Shown one piece after another: positions 39,523-48,951 of a stretch of DNA of 64,000 bases. The notes below the pieces were generated by a model. That model was not told the DNA's origin. It did no database searches and saw nothing but the letters and a program-made list of their open reading frames with translations. The first letter of the stretch is position 1; each line of letters begins with the position of its first letter. The stretch covers positions 682,001 to 746,000 of the forward strand of contig CP073219.1 of assembly GCA_020342235.1 (NCBI GenBank). Direction: 5' to 3'. The DNA is from Saccharomycopsis phalli (Eukaryota > Ascomycota > Saccharomycetes > Ascoideales > Saccharomycopsidaceae). The position numbers and the translations under genes are program-made.

Positions 39523-41607
39523 CTACTCCTCTTCAGACTCCTCCTCACTACTCTCCTCATCCGCATTGCTCAACCACTCAATAAACTGCGCGACAAACTT
39601 GTTATCCAAGTCTGATTTAGCCTGGCTCCACTCCACAATATTATCTTCATCCAACACTTCCAATTCGTAGAGCTGCTGGAGCACCAACGCGTGTAATTTC
39701 TTTCCTTCAAGGGCCCCGTCCGCCTCTTTTTCACATTGAGCATTTATCACATCAAGCAAGTCGAGCTCATCTATCTTCTCAAACACTTGTCTTTGGAAAA
39801 GCTTTCCCCACTGAGACATGACCTTGTTGATGGCAGGAACCAACAGCAACGTTCCGGTCTCGATGTAGGACTTTATCTTGGCAAGCAATGTCTTGAAAGT
39901 CGCAAGTCTCACCTCATGGTAACTGGCATTGGTGCTCATTCGTAAGGTATTGAGCTCCAACACAGCGACGTCAATATCGTGATTATTTTCAATCGCCCGG
40001 TTGATGGTATCAGTAGCCTCTGACAAGAACTCTTCCGCATTATCCTCAACAGACATCTGGGAGTTGGAGGAGTATCTTCTGTCATGAGGTCGCTTGACCG
40101 AGAGATTCATCGAGTCGCGACGAGACGATCGTCTTCTATGTTTCTTTTGAGCCTTGCTTTCAATAGATGAAATGGAAGCATCGGACAACGCCAAGGACGA
40201 AATTTTGTACAAGACCTCGTTGGTCAGCAGGTCGTCCTCAGAGTCGGTGGTTTCTTCTCCGGAGTTGTCCAAGTACGAGAATCCTTTTCCTTCTTCCCCA
40301 ACAACGGCTGCGTCGCGTAGTTCTTCCGATCCATCAGTCTCTATTATCTTCGTGTTGTTGACGACAACACCACCATCTATAACACAGTTGTACCCGATTA
40401 TCGAGTTTTGGACCTCGACGTTACTTTTCAAAGCACAATTCCCGCCAATTACCGAGCCAATAATCTTGGTATTATCCTCAATCACAACGTCATCAAAGAT
40501 AATACTGTCTTTTATTACCACACAACTGCCGATCTTCACGTTACGGCCAACCACGGTGCCTTTTATCTCGGTCTTTTCATCCACAAAAGAATGGGCTCCA
40601 ATTACGGAATCGGCCAAGATCTTGCACGATTGCGAAAGGACAATGTTCACGTCCTTGTAAATGTGATTTGACTCATATCGGTAGTGGTTGTCCTCCAAGA
40701 GTTTTATCTCAGGGACAATTGGATAAGCATATCTCTGAATCAAGTCGTTGGTGATGGATCTATAAGTCTGGATATTGGCTACTCTAGCACCATAAAATTC
40801 ACGGGCAACATATACATAGATGGACCGCTTGAGCAAGTCAAAGGTCAAAATACCGGTGGTAAAGTCGTTTCTAATGTGCAAGAAATCGAAATTCTCAGTG
40901 AAGATTGCCGGCACAATTGGAGAGCAAATGTCAATGCGACAGTCAATCAAGTCGTTGCGGATTATAAAGTCGTCTACCCCGTCCAAGAACTCTGCATCAA
41001 CGGAAATGTTGGTCTTTCTCCCGTTGATAGGAGGAATGCTTTCGTAGTAAAGACACTTGTTGTCTTCTGCGTTAATAATGAACGTGGCTGGATCATCATG
41101 GGGTCTTGATCGGTGCACTGGAGAAGCTTCGGTGACGACCATGGTGACAATTCTGTCCTTGTCCTTCTGTTTCAAGTCCTTGTGGTACTTTAAAGCGTGC
41201 TCTATGTTGAAGTTGGATATAACATCGCCGGATAAGAGCAAGAAGTCGCCCGAGATGATCGATTTGGTGTCCAAGTCTCTCATACAGTCGCCAACGGATC
41301 TGGCTTCCAAGCTCATGATACACTCAATGGTTTTAAACGGAGACCAAGGAAGCGCCCACTTGGAATTCTTGATGTACTCTTGCACTTTTTCCGAGTGGGG
41401 GCTTGAGCACATTAAATATACTTCGTCGACTTTGGAGTTGGCCAAGAACTCAAGGGTATACTCAATCAATGGGACGTTGGCCAACGGCAATAAACAGCGG
41501 GGTTTAGTTTGAGATAAAGGCATGAACTTGGTTTCAAAGTCATCTGTCAAAACCACGGCCTGGAGTTTTTCCTTCTTTCCCTCTACTCTTTGCTTCTTTG
41601 GCGGCAT
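39523..41607 (-). CDS. GCD6: eIF2B epsilon, catalytic GEF subunit
   Basis: 694 aa (S. cerevisiae 712). An N-terminal nucleotidyltransferase-like domain (LQAVVLTDDFETKFMPLS, then RCLLPLANVPLIEYTLEFL) is followed by a left-handed beta-helix of hexapeptide repeats at about 330-420 (IGSCVVIKDSIIFDDVVIED and similar). The C-terminal W2/HEAT domain ends in an acidic tail EESSEEESEEE, the aromatic-acidic boxes of the GEF domain. It exchanges GDP for GTP on eIF2 and is the target of eIF2-alpha phosphorylation control. It lies head-to-head with the Mmc1-like gene, 83 bp apart. Confidence 0.93.
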   Translation of the reverse strand: MPPKKQRVEGKKEKLQAVVLTDDFETKFMPLSQTKPRCLLPLANVPLIEYTLEFLANSKVDEVYLMCSSPHSEKVQEYIKNSKWALPWSPFKTIECIMSLEARSVGDCMRDLDTKSIISGDFLLLSGDVISNFNIEHALKYHKDLKQKDKDRIVTMVVTEASPVHRSRPHDDPATFIINAEDNKCLYYESIPPINGRKTNISVDAEFLDGVDDFIIRNDLIDCRIDICSPIVPAIFTENFDFLHIRNDFTTGILTFDLLKRSIYVYVAREFYGARVANIQTYRSITNDLIQRYAYPIVPEIKLLEDNHYRYESNHIYKDVNIVLSQSCKILADSVIGAHSFVDEKTEIKGTVVGRNVKIGSCVVIKDSIIFDDVVIEDNTKIIGSVIGGNCALKSNVEVQNSIIGYNCVIDGGVVVNNTKIIETDGSEELRDAAVVGEEGKGFSYLDNSGEETTDSEDDLLTNEVLYKISSLALSDASISSIESKAQKKHRRRSSRRDSMNLSVKRPHDRRYSSNSQMSVEDNAEEFLSEATDTINRAIENNHDIDVAVLELNTLRMSTNASYHEVRLATFKTLLAKIKSYIETGTLLLVPAINKVMSQWGKLFQRQVFEKIDELDLLDVINAQCEKEADGALEGKKLHALVLQQLYELEVLDEDNIVEWSQAKSDLDNKFVAQFIEWLSNADEESSEEESEEE

Positions 41608-41690
41608 TTTGGATAGATTGGACAGTCAAAAAAAAAATGGCTGCATAATCCAGTGGATCGGTGAATTTGTATCATGCGTTTAGTCTGACC

Positions 41691-43499
41691 ATGTTAAAAC
41701 CACGGTTAGTGAATTCTTTGCTTGCAAACCTAAAACAAATAAATGCCGCGTTTTTCAAAGATGACCAGGAGCTCACTCGGCGGTTGGCCCAGAAAGTAAA
41801 CTTGATGGTGCTGAACTTGGAGGCATATCGCACCACAGGGCTGTACCCAATAAGAATAGGAATAAAAGGCCCTGAAACCAGCGAATTTGTAAATGTATTG
41901 TTGGCAGATCCCTTGGGCGAGAGCGAGAAATGGTACAATGAGATAAAATCTCGCGATAGGCTGATCAATAATTTATTTGTCTACGGGGACAAGTCGAGGC
42001 ACATTGCTAATGTGCGGACCAATCGAGACTTGTCCTTGTGGAGAGTCAACACGCCGCTTCTTAATAAAGAAAAGAGGCATGCTAATTTCGAGAATCTCAA
42101 GGAAATATATGGTGCTAAAGACCGGGTGTTCCGTTTGAATGACCTCCAGTTGTTGGAACTCACCAGTGCGAAAGTTGGCAATTGCGATGTCCAGGAGACC
42201 ATTGACCATGATGACGACGAGTTTTATGAATTCTACAGCGATAAATCCACGGGGGAATTGGATTGCGGCGACGGGTGTCATATGTACGTGTACCATAGCA
42301 ACAAAGAGAATGATTTTCCAGTTGGCGAAGTGTTCCCGTACTTGTATGTGACTGAGAGTCGAGATCCCGACCAGGAGAAGCTAATGATTGACTCTGGAAC
42401 GGCGCAAGAAGGAAACGAGATTCTCATGAAGGATGTTGGCGAGACCAACAAGTACATTGAGTGCTTGAACCGGTCGAATTTGCTCAGGATACTATATACG
42501 CTCGGCACTGCGACTCTGGGGGAGAAGAACATGGTGGAGTTGTTGAAGACGGTGAACCGGCTTATTAGTGAGAAGTACTTTAATCTTGCGAATGATGAGG
42601 TTGTGCTTGAGCGGCAGAATCAGCGAATCGGCGAGGAGATTAGCGAGTGGGCGCAGAGTGCGAACTATGAGCTACAGCATGATTTCTTGCCGAAGATGGA
42701 GCAGTATGAGCAGCGGAACATGCCGTGGTGGAAGTTGGTTTACGTGAGCGACGACATTGAGTTTTTGTTGACCAGGGTGATTGGCGACAAGGTGGATCTG
42801 CAATTTTCGCTGGATTATATACAGGGTCGGATTGATGGTCTTGGCAAGGGTGAATTTATGCTGGATTATATACCAGGCCGGGTTGACGAGGCTGGATTTT
42901 CACTGGACTATACACCAGGCCAGGCAGATAATCTTGACAATGCTGCATTCTCACTGGATCATTTACCAGACCTGGTTGACAATTTTGGCAAGGCTGCATT
43001 TTCGCTGGATCATTCACCAGACCGGATTGATGGCCTTGGCAAGGCTGAATTTTCGCCGGTACCTAATATGTCGATAGTAGACGAGCTTGCACCCAGCATT
43101 ATTGAGGTTCAGAACAGGGCGACGCAAATCCTCGGTCGGTATGTTGTGGGGATGCAAATACCCGTAGCGGCAATAAGTTATTTTGGGTATGCTCTCTACG
43201 GAGTTGACGAATACACCATGGTGGGCCTTTTCCTGCTTGCTAGTGCCTTATCCATGGGCCAGGTGCAGAAAGAGTGGCACTCCACATTGGAGGAGTTCAA
43301 CACTAAGGTGCAGGAAGCGGTGCGGGTGTCGATAAATCGTGCGAGACTTGTGCTCGAGGATAATTGGAGACGAGTGTATGCTGCCAACAAGTCGCAAATG
43401 AAGCACAACCAGACGGTTGTTTGCGAGTTGCGAGCAAATATCGACGATTTGCAGCGTGCCACGGCGATGGAAGACGCATCGGCGACGCGAGCCAATTAA
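41691..43499 (+). CDS. probable mitochondrial membrane protein, Mmc1-like
   Basis: 602 aa from the ATG at 41691. The frame extends upstream only through a GTG. The N-terminus (MLKPRLVNSLLANLKQINAAFF) could be a mitochondrial presequence. The protein is mostly helical, with one hydrophobic hairpin near residues 480-525 (QIPVAAISYFGYALYG and MVGLFLLASALSMG) followed by a long helical tail. This resembles the dynamin-related fungal Mmc1 family of inner-membrane proteins, but I base that on layout and the W-x-LVYVSDDIE region only. Five copies of a 14-17 residue unit (FSLDY/H-x-PGR-x-D...) interrupt it at about residues 372-455. The function is unknown to me. Confidence 0.6.
   Translation: MLKPRLVNSLLANLKQINAAFFKDDQELTRRLAQKVNLMVLNLEAYRTTGLYPIRIGIKGPETSEFVNVLLADPLGESEKWYNEIKSRDRLINNLFVYGDKSRHIANVRTNRDLSLWRVNTPLLNKEKRHANFENLKEIYGAKDRVFRLNDLQLLELTSAKVGNCDVQETIDHDDDEFYEFYSDKSTGELDCGDGCHMYVYHSNKENDFPVGEVFPYLYVTESRDPDQEKLMIDSGTAQEGNEILMKDVGETNKYIECLNRSNLLRILYTLGTATLGEKNMVELLKTVNRLISEKYFNLANDEVVLERQNQRIGEEISEWAQSANYELQHDFLPKMEQYEQRNMPWWKLVYVSDDIEFLLTRVIGDKVDLQFSLDYIQGRIDGLGKGEFMLDYIPGRVDEAGFSLDYTPGQADNLDNAAFSLDHLPDLVDNFGKAAFSLDHSPDRIDGLGKAEFSPVPNMSIVDELAPSIIEVQNRATQILGRYVVGMQIPVAAISYFGYALYGVDEYTMVGLFLLASALSMGQVQKEWHSTLEEFNTKVQEAVRVSINRARLVLEDNWRRVYAANKSQMKHNQTVVCELRANIDDLQRATAMEDASATRAN
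42806..43060. repeat. in-frame 51-bp repeat inside the Mmc1-like gene
   Basis: Five imperfect units, four of 17 codons and one of 14, each starting F-(S/M)-L-D-(Y/H) and containing PG/PD-x-x-D. Unit lengths keep the reading frame. Confidence 0.9.
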
Positions 43500-43560
43500 G
43501 CGGGCTTATTGACATGCCGCAAGGCACCAGGTGCGAATAAATTCTCGCAGCCTGGCCGGC

Positions 43561-43567
43561 TATATAA
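43561..43567 (+). promoter_or_regulatory. TATA box of the secreted-protein gene
   Basis: TATATAA 39 bp before the ATG at 43606. This is a strong consensus box with an implied short 5' leader, which suggests a regulated or highly expressed gene. Confidence 0.5.
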
Positions 43568-43605
43568 GACGTAGTTATTCTTGGGTAGAGCAGTATCAAT
43601 CAAAT

Positions 43606-44199
43606 ATGAAGTTTTCCACCGGTTTTTTCATCAGCTCCTTGTTGTTCACAAGCGTACTTGCAGCTCCAGTTGCCTTGGACAAGCGTGACGACCCGGTAGC
43701 AGTTCAGCCATCGGTCTCTCTTGCACAAGCCACTGTCCAGCCTTCTCCAGAGCCAACTAGACCTGCTCCTAGACGGGCAAACACCATGCCTAATCTTGGT
43801 GGCAGTGTCAATCCGGTACCACAGGCTGGTAACCCAGCCGCAGAAGTTAGCCCCGGTGCTGCTGTTGCTCCTGTGGCTGTTCCACAGCCAGCGGTCGCAG
43901 AGCCCCCTGCAGCTCCGCCAAAACGGTCAGTGTGGCAAAAAGTGACCTCGGCGCTCAAGCCAAGTGCACCTGCTCCAGTGCAGGCAGTTCCAGTGCAGGC
44001 AGTTCCAGTGCACGTAGTCCCAGTTGAACCAGTGACGCCAAAGACAAGTATCATGAGCCGAATCGGGTCTGGGCTTGCCAGGGTTCCAAAGGTCAACAAA
44101 CTTACCATGGGTGCTGCTGTTGGAGCTGGAGGAATTTTGGCCGGTGGCGCGATTTACGAAGCGATACACAAGTCTGGCTCTACTACGGATAGCACATAG
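43606..44199 (+). CDS. secreted proline/alanine-rich precursor with Kex2-type sites
   Basis: 197 aa from the ATG at 43606, which starts a clear signal peptide (MKFSTGFFISSLLFTSVLAA). Upstream in-frame codons are rejected because they would bury it. A dibasic LDKR at 26-27 follows the signal, RR is at 56-57 and PPKR at 106-107. These are possible Kex2 sites that would yield three or four peptides. Residues 58-105 are Pro/Ala/Val-rich. VQAVP-type pentapeptides repeat at 125-140. The last 50 residues contain a basic stretch (SRIGSGLARVPKVNKLTMG) and a glycine-rich hydrophobic segment (GAAVGAGGILAGGAIY) that could enter membranes. There are no cysteines, and no GPI signal at the very end. I do not recognise the family. 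Confidence 0.75.
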   Translation: MKFSTGFFISSLLFTSVLAAPVALDKRDDPVAVQPSVSLAQATVQPSPEPTRPAPRRANTMPNLGGSVNPVPQAGNPAAEVSPGAAVAPVAVPQPAVAEPPAAPPKRSVWQKVTSALKPSAPAPVQAVPVQAVPVHVVPVEPVTPKTSIMSRIGSGLARVPKVNKLTMGAAVGAGGILAGGAIYEAIHKSGSTTDST

Positions 44200-44657
44200 A
44201 CCAGTAATGCGAAAAAATAACCCTAACATGATCACAAAGTCATTCTGCTGCGCCAGGTTATATTTATATTCAGTTCTACCATCAATAATGTTATGTTTCT
44301 TACCTTGGACTTGTAAAAACGCCTCGTCTCCCTGACTGTGACAGGGCTGCGCAACCCAGACTAATGTCGCAATTTTCTATTCACAACCAGAAAAAAACTG
44401 GCCTAAATTTAACACCTGTTTCAACAGATAATAATTGATACAACTATATTATACTTATATTACAGTCAAATTTAAATCGTTTGACGTATCCTAGTTAAAC
44501 TCTGTCACTATTACCCAGTTTCTTTTAGTCAAGTGCCTCACTCGGTGTCAGTCCTGATTGTCTATCAATAGCGAAGCGATAGTCTCAAACAGATATCCTT
44601 CATATACAGGACACTTTACAAACTCATATTCAATTATATCACACATCTAATATCATC
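44200..44657. other. promoter and 5' leader of CDC42
   Basis: 458 bp, AT-rich, with AAAAAAACTGG near 44393 and several TATTATA-like runs at 44440-44470. No ORF or repeat seen. Confidence 0.5.
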
Positions 44658-45369
44658 ATGCAAACCATCAAATGTGTTGTTGTGGGTGATGGTGCCGTTG
44701 GTAAGGTATGTATTTATCGTCAATGATAGGCTGCCAAGTGGACAGTAATCAGCAGGTGCAACAAAAATACCCATTTGATTCTGCAAAAACTTGAGCCGTC
44801 TCGCCTCGTTACTAGTTATTTCGTTTACTAACCCCTTCTAGACCTGTCTTTTGATCTCCTACACAACAAACAAATTCCCAGCCGATTATGTCCCAACAGT
44901 CTTTGATAACTACGCAGTCACCGTGATGATTGGTGATGAGCCATATACCTTGGGACTCTTTGATACTGCGGGACAAGAAGATTATGATCGTTTGAGACCT
45001 TTATCCTACCCATCGACCGATGTGTTCTTAGTGTGTTTTTCGGTCATATCACCACCATCGTTTGAAAACGTCAAAGAAAAATGGTTTCCAGAAGTCCATC
45101 ACCACTGTCCCGGTGTCCCATGCCTTATTGTCGGCACTCAAATCGATTTAAGACAAGATCCGATAATTATAGAACGATTACAAAGGCAACGATTGAACGT
45201 CATTGGGTTCGAGTCCGGCGTCCGCTTGGCAAAGGAATTACGAGCAGTCAAATACGTCGAGTGTTCTGCCCTTACCCAAAAGGGGTTGAAGAATGTTTTT
45301 GACGAGGCAATTGTTGCCGCTTTAGAACCCCCAGTTATAAAAAAGGGCAAAAAGTGTCTCATCTTATAA
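44658..45369 (+). CDS. CDC42: Rho GTPase Cdc42, spliced
   Basis: Exon 1 is 44658-44705 ([16 protein letters not shown]), the intron 44706-44841 (GTATGT, TACTAAC, TTCTAG), and exon 2 44842-45369, starting [10 protein letters not shown]. The product is 191 aa, as in S. cerevisiae. The P loop GDGAVGKT, switch [10 protein letters not shown], switch [21 protein letters not shown] and ECSALTQ are all intact. The C-terminus KKGKKCLIL has a polybasic stretch and a Leu-ending CaaX box for geranylgeranylation by the Cdc43 enzyme also encoded here. The insert region ([18 protein letters not shown]) departs from the usual LRPI-x-x-E-x-G pattern. The gene controls polarity, budding and hyphal growth. Confidence 0.96.
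44706..44841 (+). other. 136-nt intron in CDC42
   Basis: GTATGT donor inside the P-loop coding sequence (between GK and T), perfect TACTAAC with about 9 nt to the CTAG acceptor. It is the longest intron in the window. Confidence 0.93.
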
Positions 45370-45643
45370 TTTTTATTTATTTTTTACTAAATATATTAAT
45401 AAACACACTAATGGGATATTATATATGGGTCCTGGGCTTTTTGTTGCTGATCTGGCTTGGCAACGAGGTTTAATATATACGCTGCAAAACACATTGCATT
45501 CGATTTTATATATTTCCTATCCTGATTTTAGTTTATTGATCTTTTTTTTTTTGCGTTATTATATTCATGTTATTATTATCCTGTATGGCTTGCTTATGTA
45601 ATGAAACACAATCTCGGCAATCGCCCCTGCTGGAAGTGTCCCA

Positions 45644-46912
45644 ATGACTACCTTAACCGCACTTGATTACATCAATCACCAGTCCCAACTAGAAAAGGAT
45701 GCAGTCGAGTCGATGCCATATGACCCGGACAAATGCACATATATCCACGGCTCAATTCGCCAAATACTCTTTGGCTGCTTAACGTGCTACGCAAACAACA
45801 ACAAGACCTTGAATGCCATATGCTACAGCTGCAGTATTCAGTGCCATTCTGGCCATGAGTTGGTGGAATTGTATACAAAGAGAAATATATCCTGTGACTG
45901 CGGCACCTCCAGGCTTCCAAACAGCGGCTGTTGCAAGCTAAGAAACAATCCAGACGGTCAAGACTTGAGTGTGGTGAATACAATCAGAAAACGCGATCTT
46001 GAAGAGATATACGCCGGTATTCCTGCAGACGACGTGCCGTCCAGCTCCAATACCTATAATCAGAACTACAAGGGTCTCTTTTGTTGCTGTTCACAGGAGT
46101 ACGACCCACAGAAGGAGTCGGGCAATATGATACAGTGCAACTTTGGTGACACATGTGGGGAGGACTGGTACCATGAAGAATGTATATTGGGTCTTAGGCC
46201 AGGAATGGTGGACAGGGCTGGAAAGACCAAGAAAGAGTATGCAGCAGGTGAAAACTTGTTAGACCAATTGCCGGAAATAGGCAACGACGAAGAGGATCAG
46301 GGTCCAATGCCATTGCAGGGGTTTCCAAGCTTTGAGGAGTTTGAGGGCTTTGTGTGTTGGAAATGCATCAGCAGATATCAATCGGCATTTGATTTGCTAA
46401 AAGGCTACAGCCAGGTATGTTTGGAGCCGGTTTACCATGTCCCCTCAGCAACGAGCTTAGAAGAACGAACTAGTATTTTAGACGGAAAGTCGGTGAAGCA
46501 TGAAGGAGACGAGCCGGTCGCGAAAAAGCCAAGGATGGCCCTTGAGTACTCCTTATTTCTCAAGGACGGGTACCACGATATTTTGAAGCAGTTGTTCATT
46601 GACAAGGAGGTGCCTGTAATGACTAAATTTCTAAAAGACCATGACTACTTGTATATTGAGGAGCAAGTGTATGAGCCTCCAGAGGATGATATTTCTGACA
46701 ATGGGTCGATATTTGAATTGGGGTCCAAGCTCCTTGACTCGTTGCCGCGAAACCAGGCCATCGAGGGGGTGCAGGCTTACGAGAAGATTAAAAACAAGTT
46801 GAAAGCCTTTTTGACACCATTTGCCGAAAACGGCGAGGTTGTTACTGAGGAGAAGATACGTAATTTCTTTAGCGACATAAAAACCGACGACTTGAATGCA
46901 AAATCTGAATAG
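45644..46912 (+). CDS. UBR-box/PHD protein, UBR7/Mlo2-like
   Basis: 422 aa. An N-terminal UBR-type zinc box at about 28-105 contains CTYIHGSIRQILFGCLTC, CYSCSIQCHSGHELVEL and CDCGTSRL. An atypical PHD-like finger follows at about 145-215 (CCCSQEYDP, MIQCNFGDTCGEDWYHEECI), and then FVCWKCIS. This order defines the UBR7/Mlo2 family. Human UBR7 acts as an H2B ubiquitin ligase; the yeast role is not settled, and S. cerevisiae lacks a clear orthologue as far as I recall. The C-terminal Ser-Glu-stop is repeated in the downstream array. Convergent with UGA2. Confidence 0.82.
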   Translation: MTTLTALDYINHQSQLEKDAVESMPYDPDKCTYIHGSIRQILFGCLTCYANNNKTLNAICYSCSIQCHSGHELVELYTKRNISCDCGTSRLPNSGCCKLRNNPDGQDLSVVNTIRKRDLEEIYAGIPADDVPSSSNTYNQNYKGLFCCCSQEYDPQKESGNMIQCNFGDTCGEDWYHEECILGLRPGMVDRAGKTKKEYAAGENLLDQLPEIGNDEEDQGPMPLQGFPSFEEFEGFVCWKCISRYQSAFDLLKGYSQVCLEPVYHVPSATSLEERTSILDGKSVKHEGDEPVAKKPRMALEYSLFLKDGYHDILKQLFIDKEVPVMTKFLKDHDYLYIEEQVYEPPEDDISDNGSIFELGSKLLDSLPRNQAIEGVQAYEKIKNKLKAFLTPFAENGEVVTEEKIRNFFSDIKTDDLNAKSE

Positions 46913-47475
46913 TGATGTATTCAATGATAATTGACCATCTGAATAGCTTATGTACTCGATGATAATTTACTTTATTGACCACCTGAATAGCTTATGTAGT
47001 CAATGATAATTGACTTTATTGACCGTCTGAATAGTAATGTATTCAGTAATTATTGTCTTTATATTGATCATCTGAATAGTTATGTATTCAGTGATGATTG
47101 AATTTGTATTAATCATCTGAATAGTTTACATGTTCATGACAATTGGCTTTTGATCAAACCAATTTACATATTCAATCAGAATTTATATATTCATAACAAT
47201 CAACTTCTTACCAATCCAATCATTTACAGATTCACAACAATTGGCTTTTGATCAATTCAATTTACATATTCAATCAGAATACTTTATATTGGTGACAATT
47301 GACTTTTGATCAATTCAATAGTTTATATATTCAATCGGACAGTTTACATATTCAGAATAATTTATATTCGTGACAATTGACTTTTGATCAATTCAATAGT
47401 TTAAATATTCACGACAATCGACTTTTGACAATCAAATAGCTATATATTTCCAATGACAATCGACTTTATATTAAC
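46903..47475. repeat. about 44-bp degenerate array joining the ends of the UBR7-like gene and UGA2
   Basis: Roughly a dozen degenerate AT-rich units fill the gap and enter both genes. Left units start ATCTGAATAG, the sequence that encodes the UBR7-like Ser-Glu-stop. Right units contain GACAATCGACTTT, the complement of the UGA2 codons for KSIV. The UGA2 homologue in S. cerevisiae also ends in K-T-I-T-I-G-N, so the coding copy is probably ancestral. Confidence 0.88.
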
Positions 47476-48951
47476 CCAATCATTGACCCCGTACATTGAG
47501 CCTTCTCTTCCATACCCAGACTGCTTCACACCTCCAAATGGTAACGAAGCCTCGCTAATTGCCCCAGTATTTGCACCTACCATTCCCACATCCAACGCCT
47601 CGGCTACTCTAAACACTCTGGCATAGTCCTGGCTAAAGAAATAACCAGCCAAGCCGACATCCACATCATTAGCAAGTTTGAGGACCTCTTCTTCGGTGTC
47701 AAACTTCACAAGGCCAGCAACCGGACCAAAAACCTCATCGGAGTACACCAACATGGAAGCATTTATATTGCCAATGACTGTAGGCTGGAAGAAGTTTCTG
47801 CCATGCTCCACGGCAGGGGACCCACCGATTAAAACTTTGGCACCTTTCAGCTTAGCGTCGACCACCAAGTTGTTGATTCGGTCGAGACTTCTTTGGTGGA
47901 TCACTGGCCCAAAGTTGACGCCTTGCTCTAGCCCATTTCCGACTTTGAATTGGCGGACCTTGTCAAGCAACTTGTCAACCACAGCATCGTATATGTTTGC
48001 CTGGATGAAAATCCGATTGGCACACACACAAGTCTGGCCAGACAGTCTGAACTTGCTTGCAATGATTCCGTCGACGGCCTTATCGACGTCAGCATCGTCA
48101 AAGACAATGAGGGGAGCATTCCCGCCCAATTCCAAGCTCAACTTCTTCAAAGTGGAGCCCGAGGACAGCTCGGCCAAGATCTTTCCCACGTGGGTTGAGC
48201 CGGTGAAGGAGATCTTCTTGATGGTAGGATGCGAGGTGAGAAACTGGCCGACTTGTGCGGTGGACTCGTAGCTGGTTGGCACGATGTTCACCACGCCTTT
48301 GGGGAACCCTGCCTCGTTAATCAATTGGCCAATGGCTAGCGCAGTAAGTGGGGTTTCTGACGCAGGTTTGATGACTGCGGTATTTCCAGCAGCAATCAAA
48401 GCACCCAACTTACGAGTGATCATGGCTGCTGGGAAGTTCCAAGGCGTCAAGATGCCGCAGACCCCGAGCGGAGACTTCACTGTGAGGATGCGGGAAGTTC
48501 CGTTGATGGACGGAATCACGTCGCCATTGATTCGCGGAGCCTCCTCGGCAAACCACTGGAGAAACGATGCGGCATACGTGACCTCTCCGATGGCATCCTG
48601 GAGCGGTTTCCCGTTTTCAAGAGTGATCAATCTGGCCAAATCCTGCTTATGCTCGGTCATCAACTCATACAACCGGTACATGAGACCAGACCGATAGCGG
48701 CCGGTCGTGGCTTTGAAAGAGGTAAAGGCGTCCGACGCTGCGTCAATGGCACTTTGGTAATCATCGACGGAATAGCTGCTGACCTGGGCAATGACCTCTT
48801 CGGTAGCAGGGTTATCGACCGCAAACTCGCGGTTTCCCTGCTTGCTCTCGACAAATTGGCCATTTATCAAGGCCTTGGTTTGTATCAATTGTGGATACTT
48901 CAACGCAATGGTCGACATTGTCCGTTTAGCAATCTTGCAAAATGTACTCAT
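47440..48951 (-). CDS. UGA2: succinate-semialdehyde dehydrogenase
   Basis: 503 aa, full-length ALDH superfamily. Visible motifs are PWNFPAAMITRK, FTGSTHVGKIL, the general-base Glu in LELGGNAPLIVFDDAD, the catalytic Cys in SGQTCVCANR, and EVFGPVAGL. The C-terminal FGGVKQSGYGREGS is typical of the GabD/SSADH group. The enzyme oxidises succinate semialdehyde in GABA catabolism. The N-terminus (MSTFCKIAKRTMSTIALKY) is basic and may be a mitochondrial signal, which S. cerevisiae Uga2 lacks. One CTG codon stands just before SGQTC, where small polar residues are usual (KFR-x-SGQTC), consistent with Ser. The C-terminal codons lie inside the 3' array. Confidence 0.88.
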   Translation of the reverse strand: MSTFCKIAKRTMSTIALKYPQLIQTKALINGQFVESKQGNREFAVDNPATEEVIAQVSSYSVDDYQSAIDAASDAFTSFKATTGRYRSGLMYRLYELMTEHKQDLARLITLENGKPLQDAIGEVTYAASFLQWFAEEAPRINGDVIPSINGTSRILTVKSPLGVCGILTPWNFPAAMITRKLGALIAAGNTAVIKPASETPLTALAIGQLINEAGFPKGVVNIVPTSYESTAQVGQFLTSHPTIKKISFTGSTHVGKILAELSSGSTLKKLSLELGGNAPLIVFDDADVDKAVDGIIASKFRLSGQTCVCANRIFIQANIYDAVVDKLLDKVRQFKVGNGLEQGVNFGPVIHQRSLDRINNLVVDAKLKGAKVLIGGSPAVEHGRNFFQPTVIGNINASMLVYSDEVFGPVAGLVKFDTEEEVLKLANDVDVGLAGYFFSQDYARVFRVAEALDVGMVGANTGAISEASLPFGGVKQSGYGREGSMYGVNDWVNIKSIVIGNI

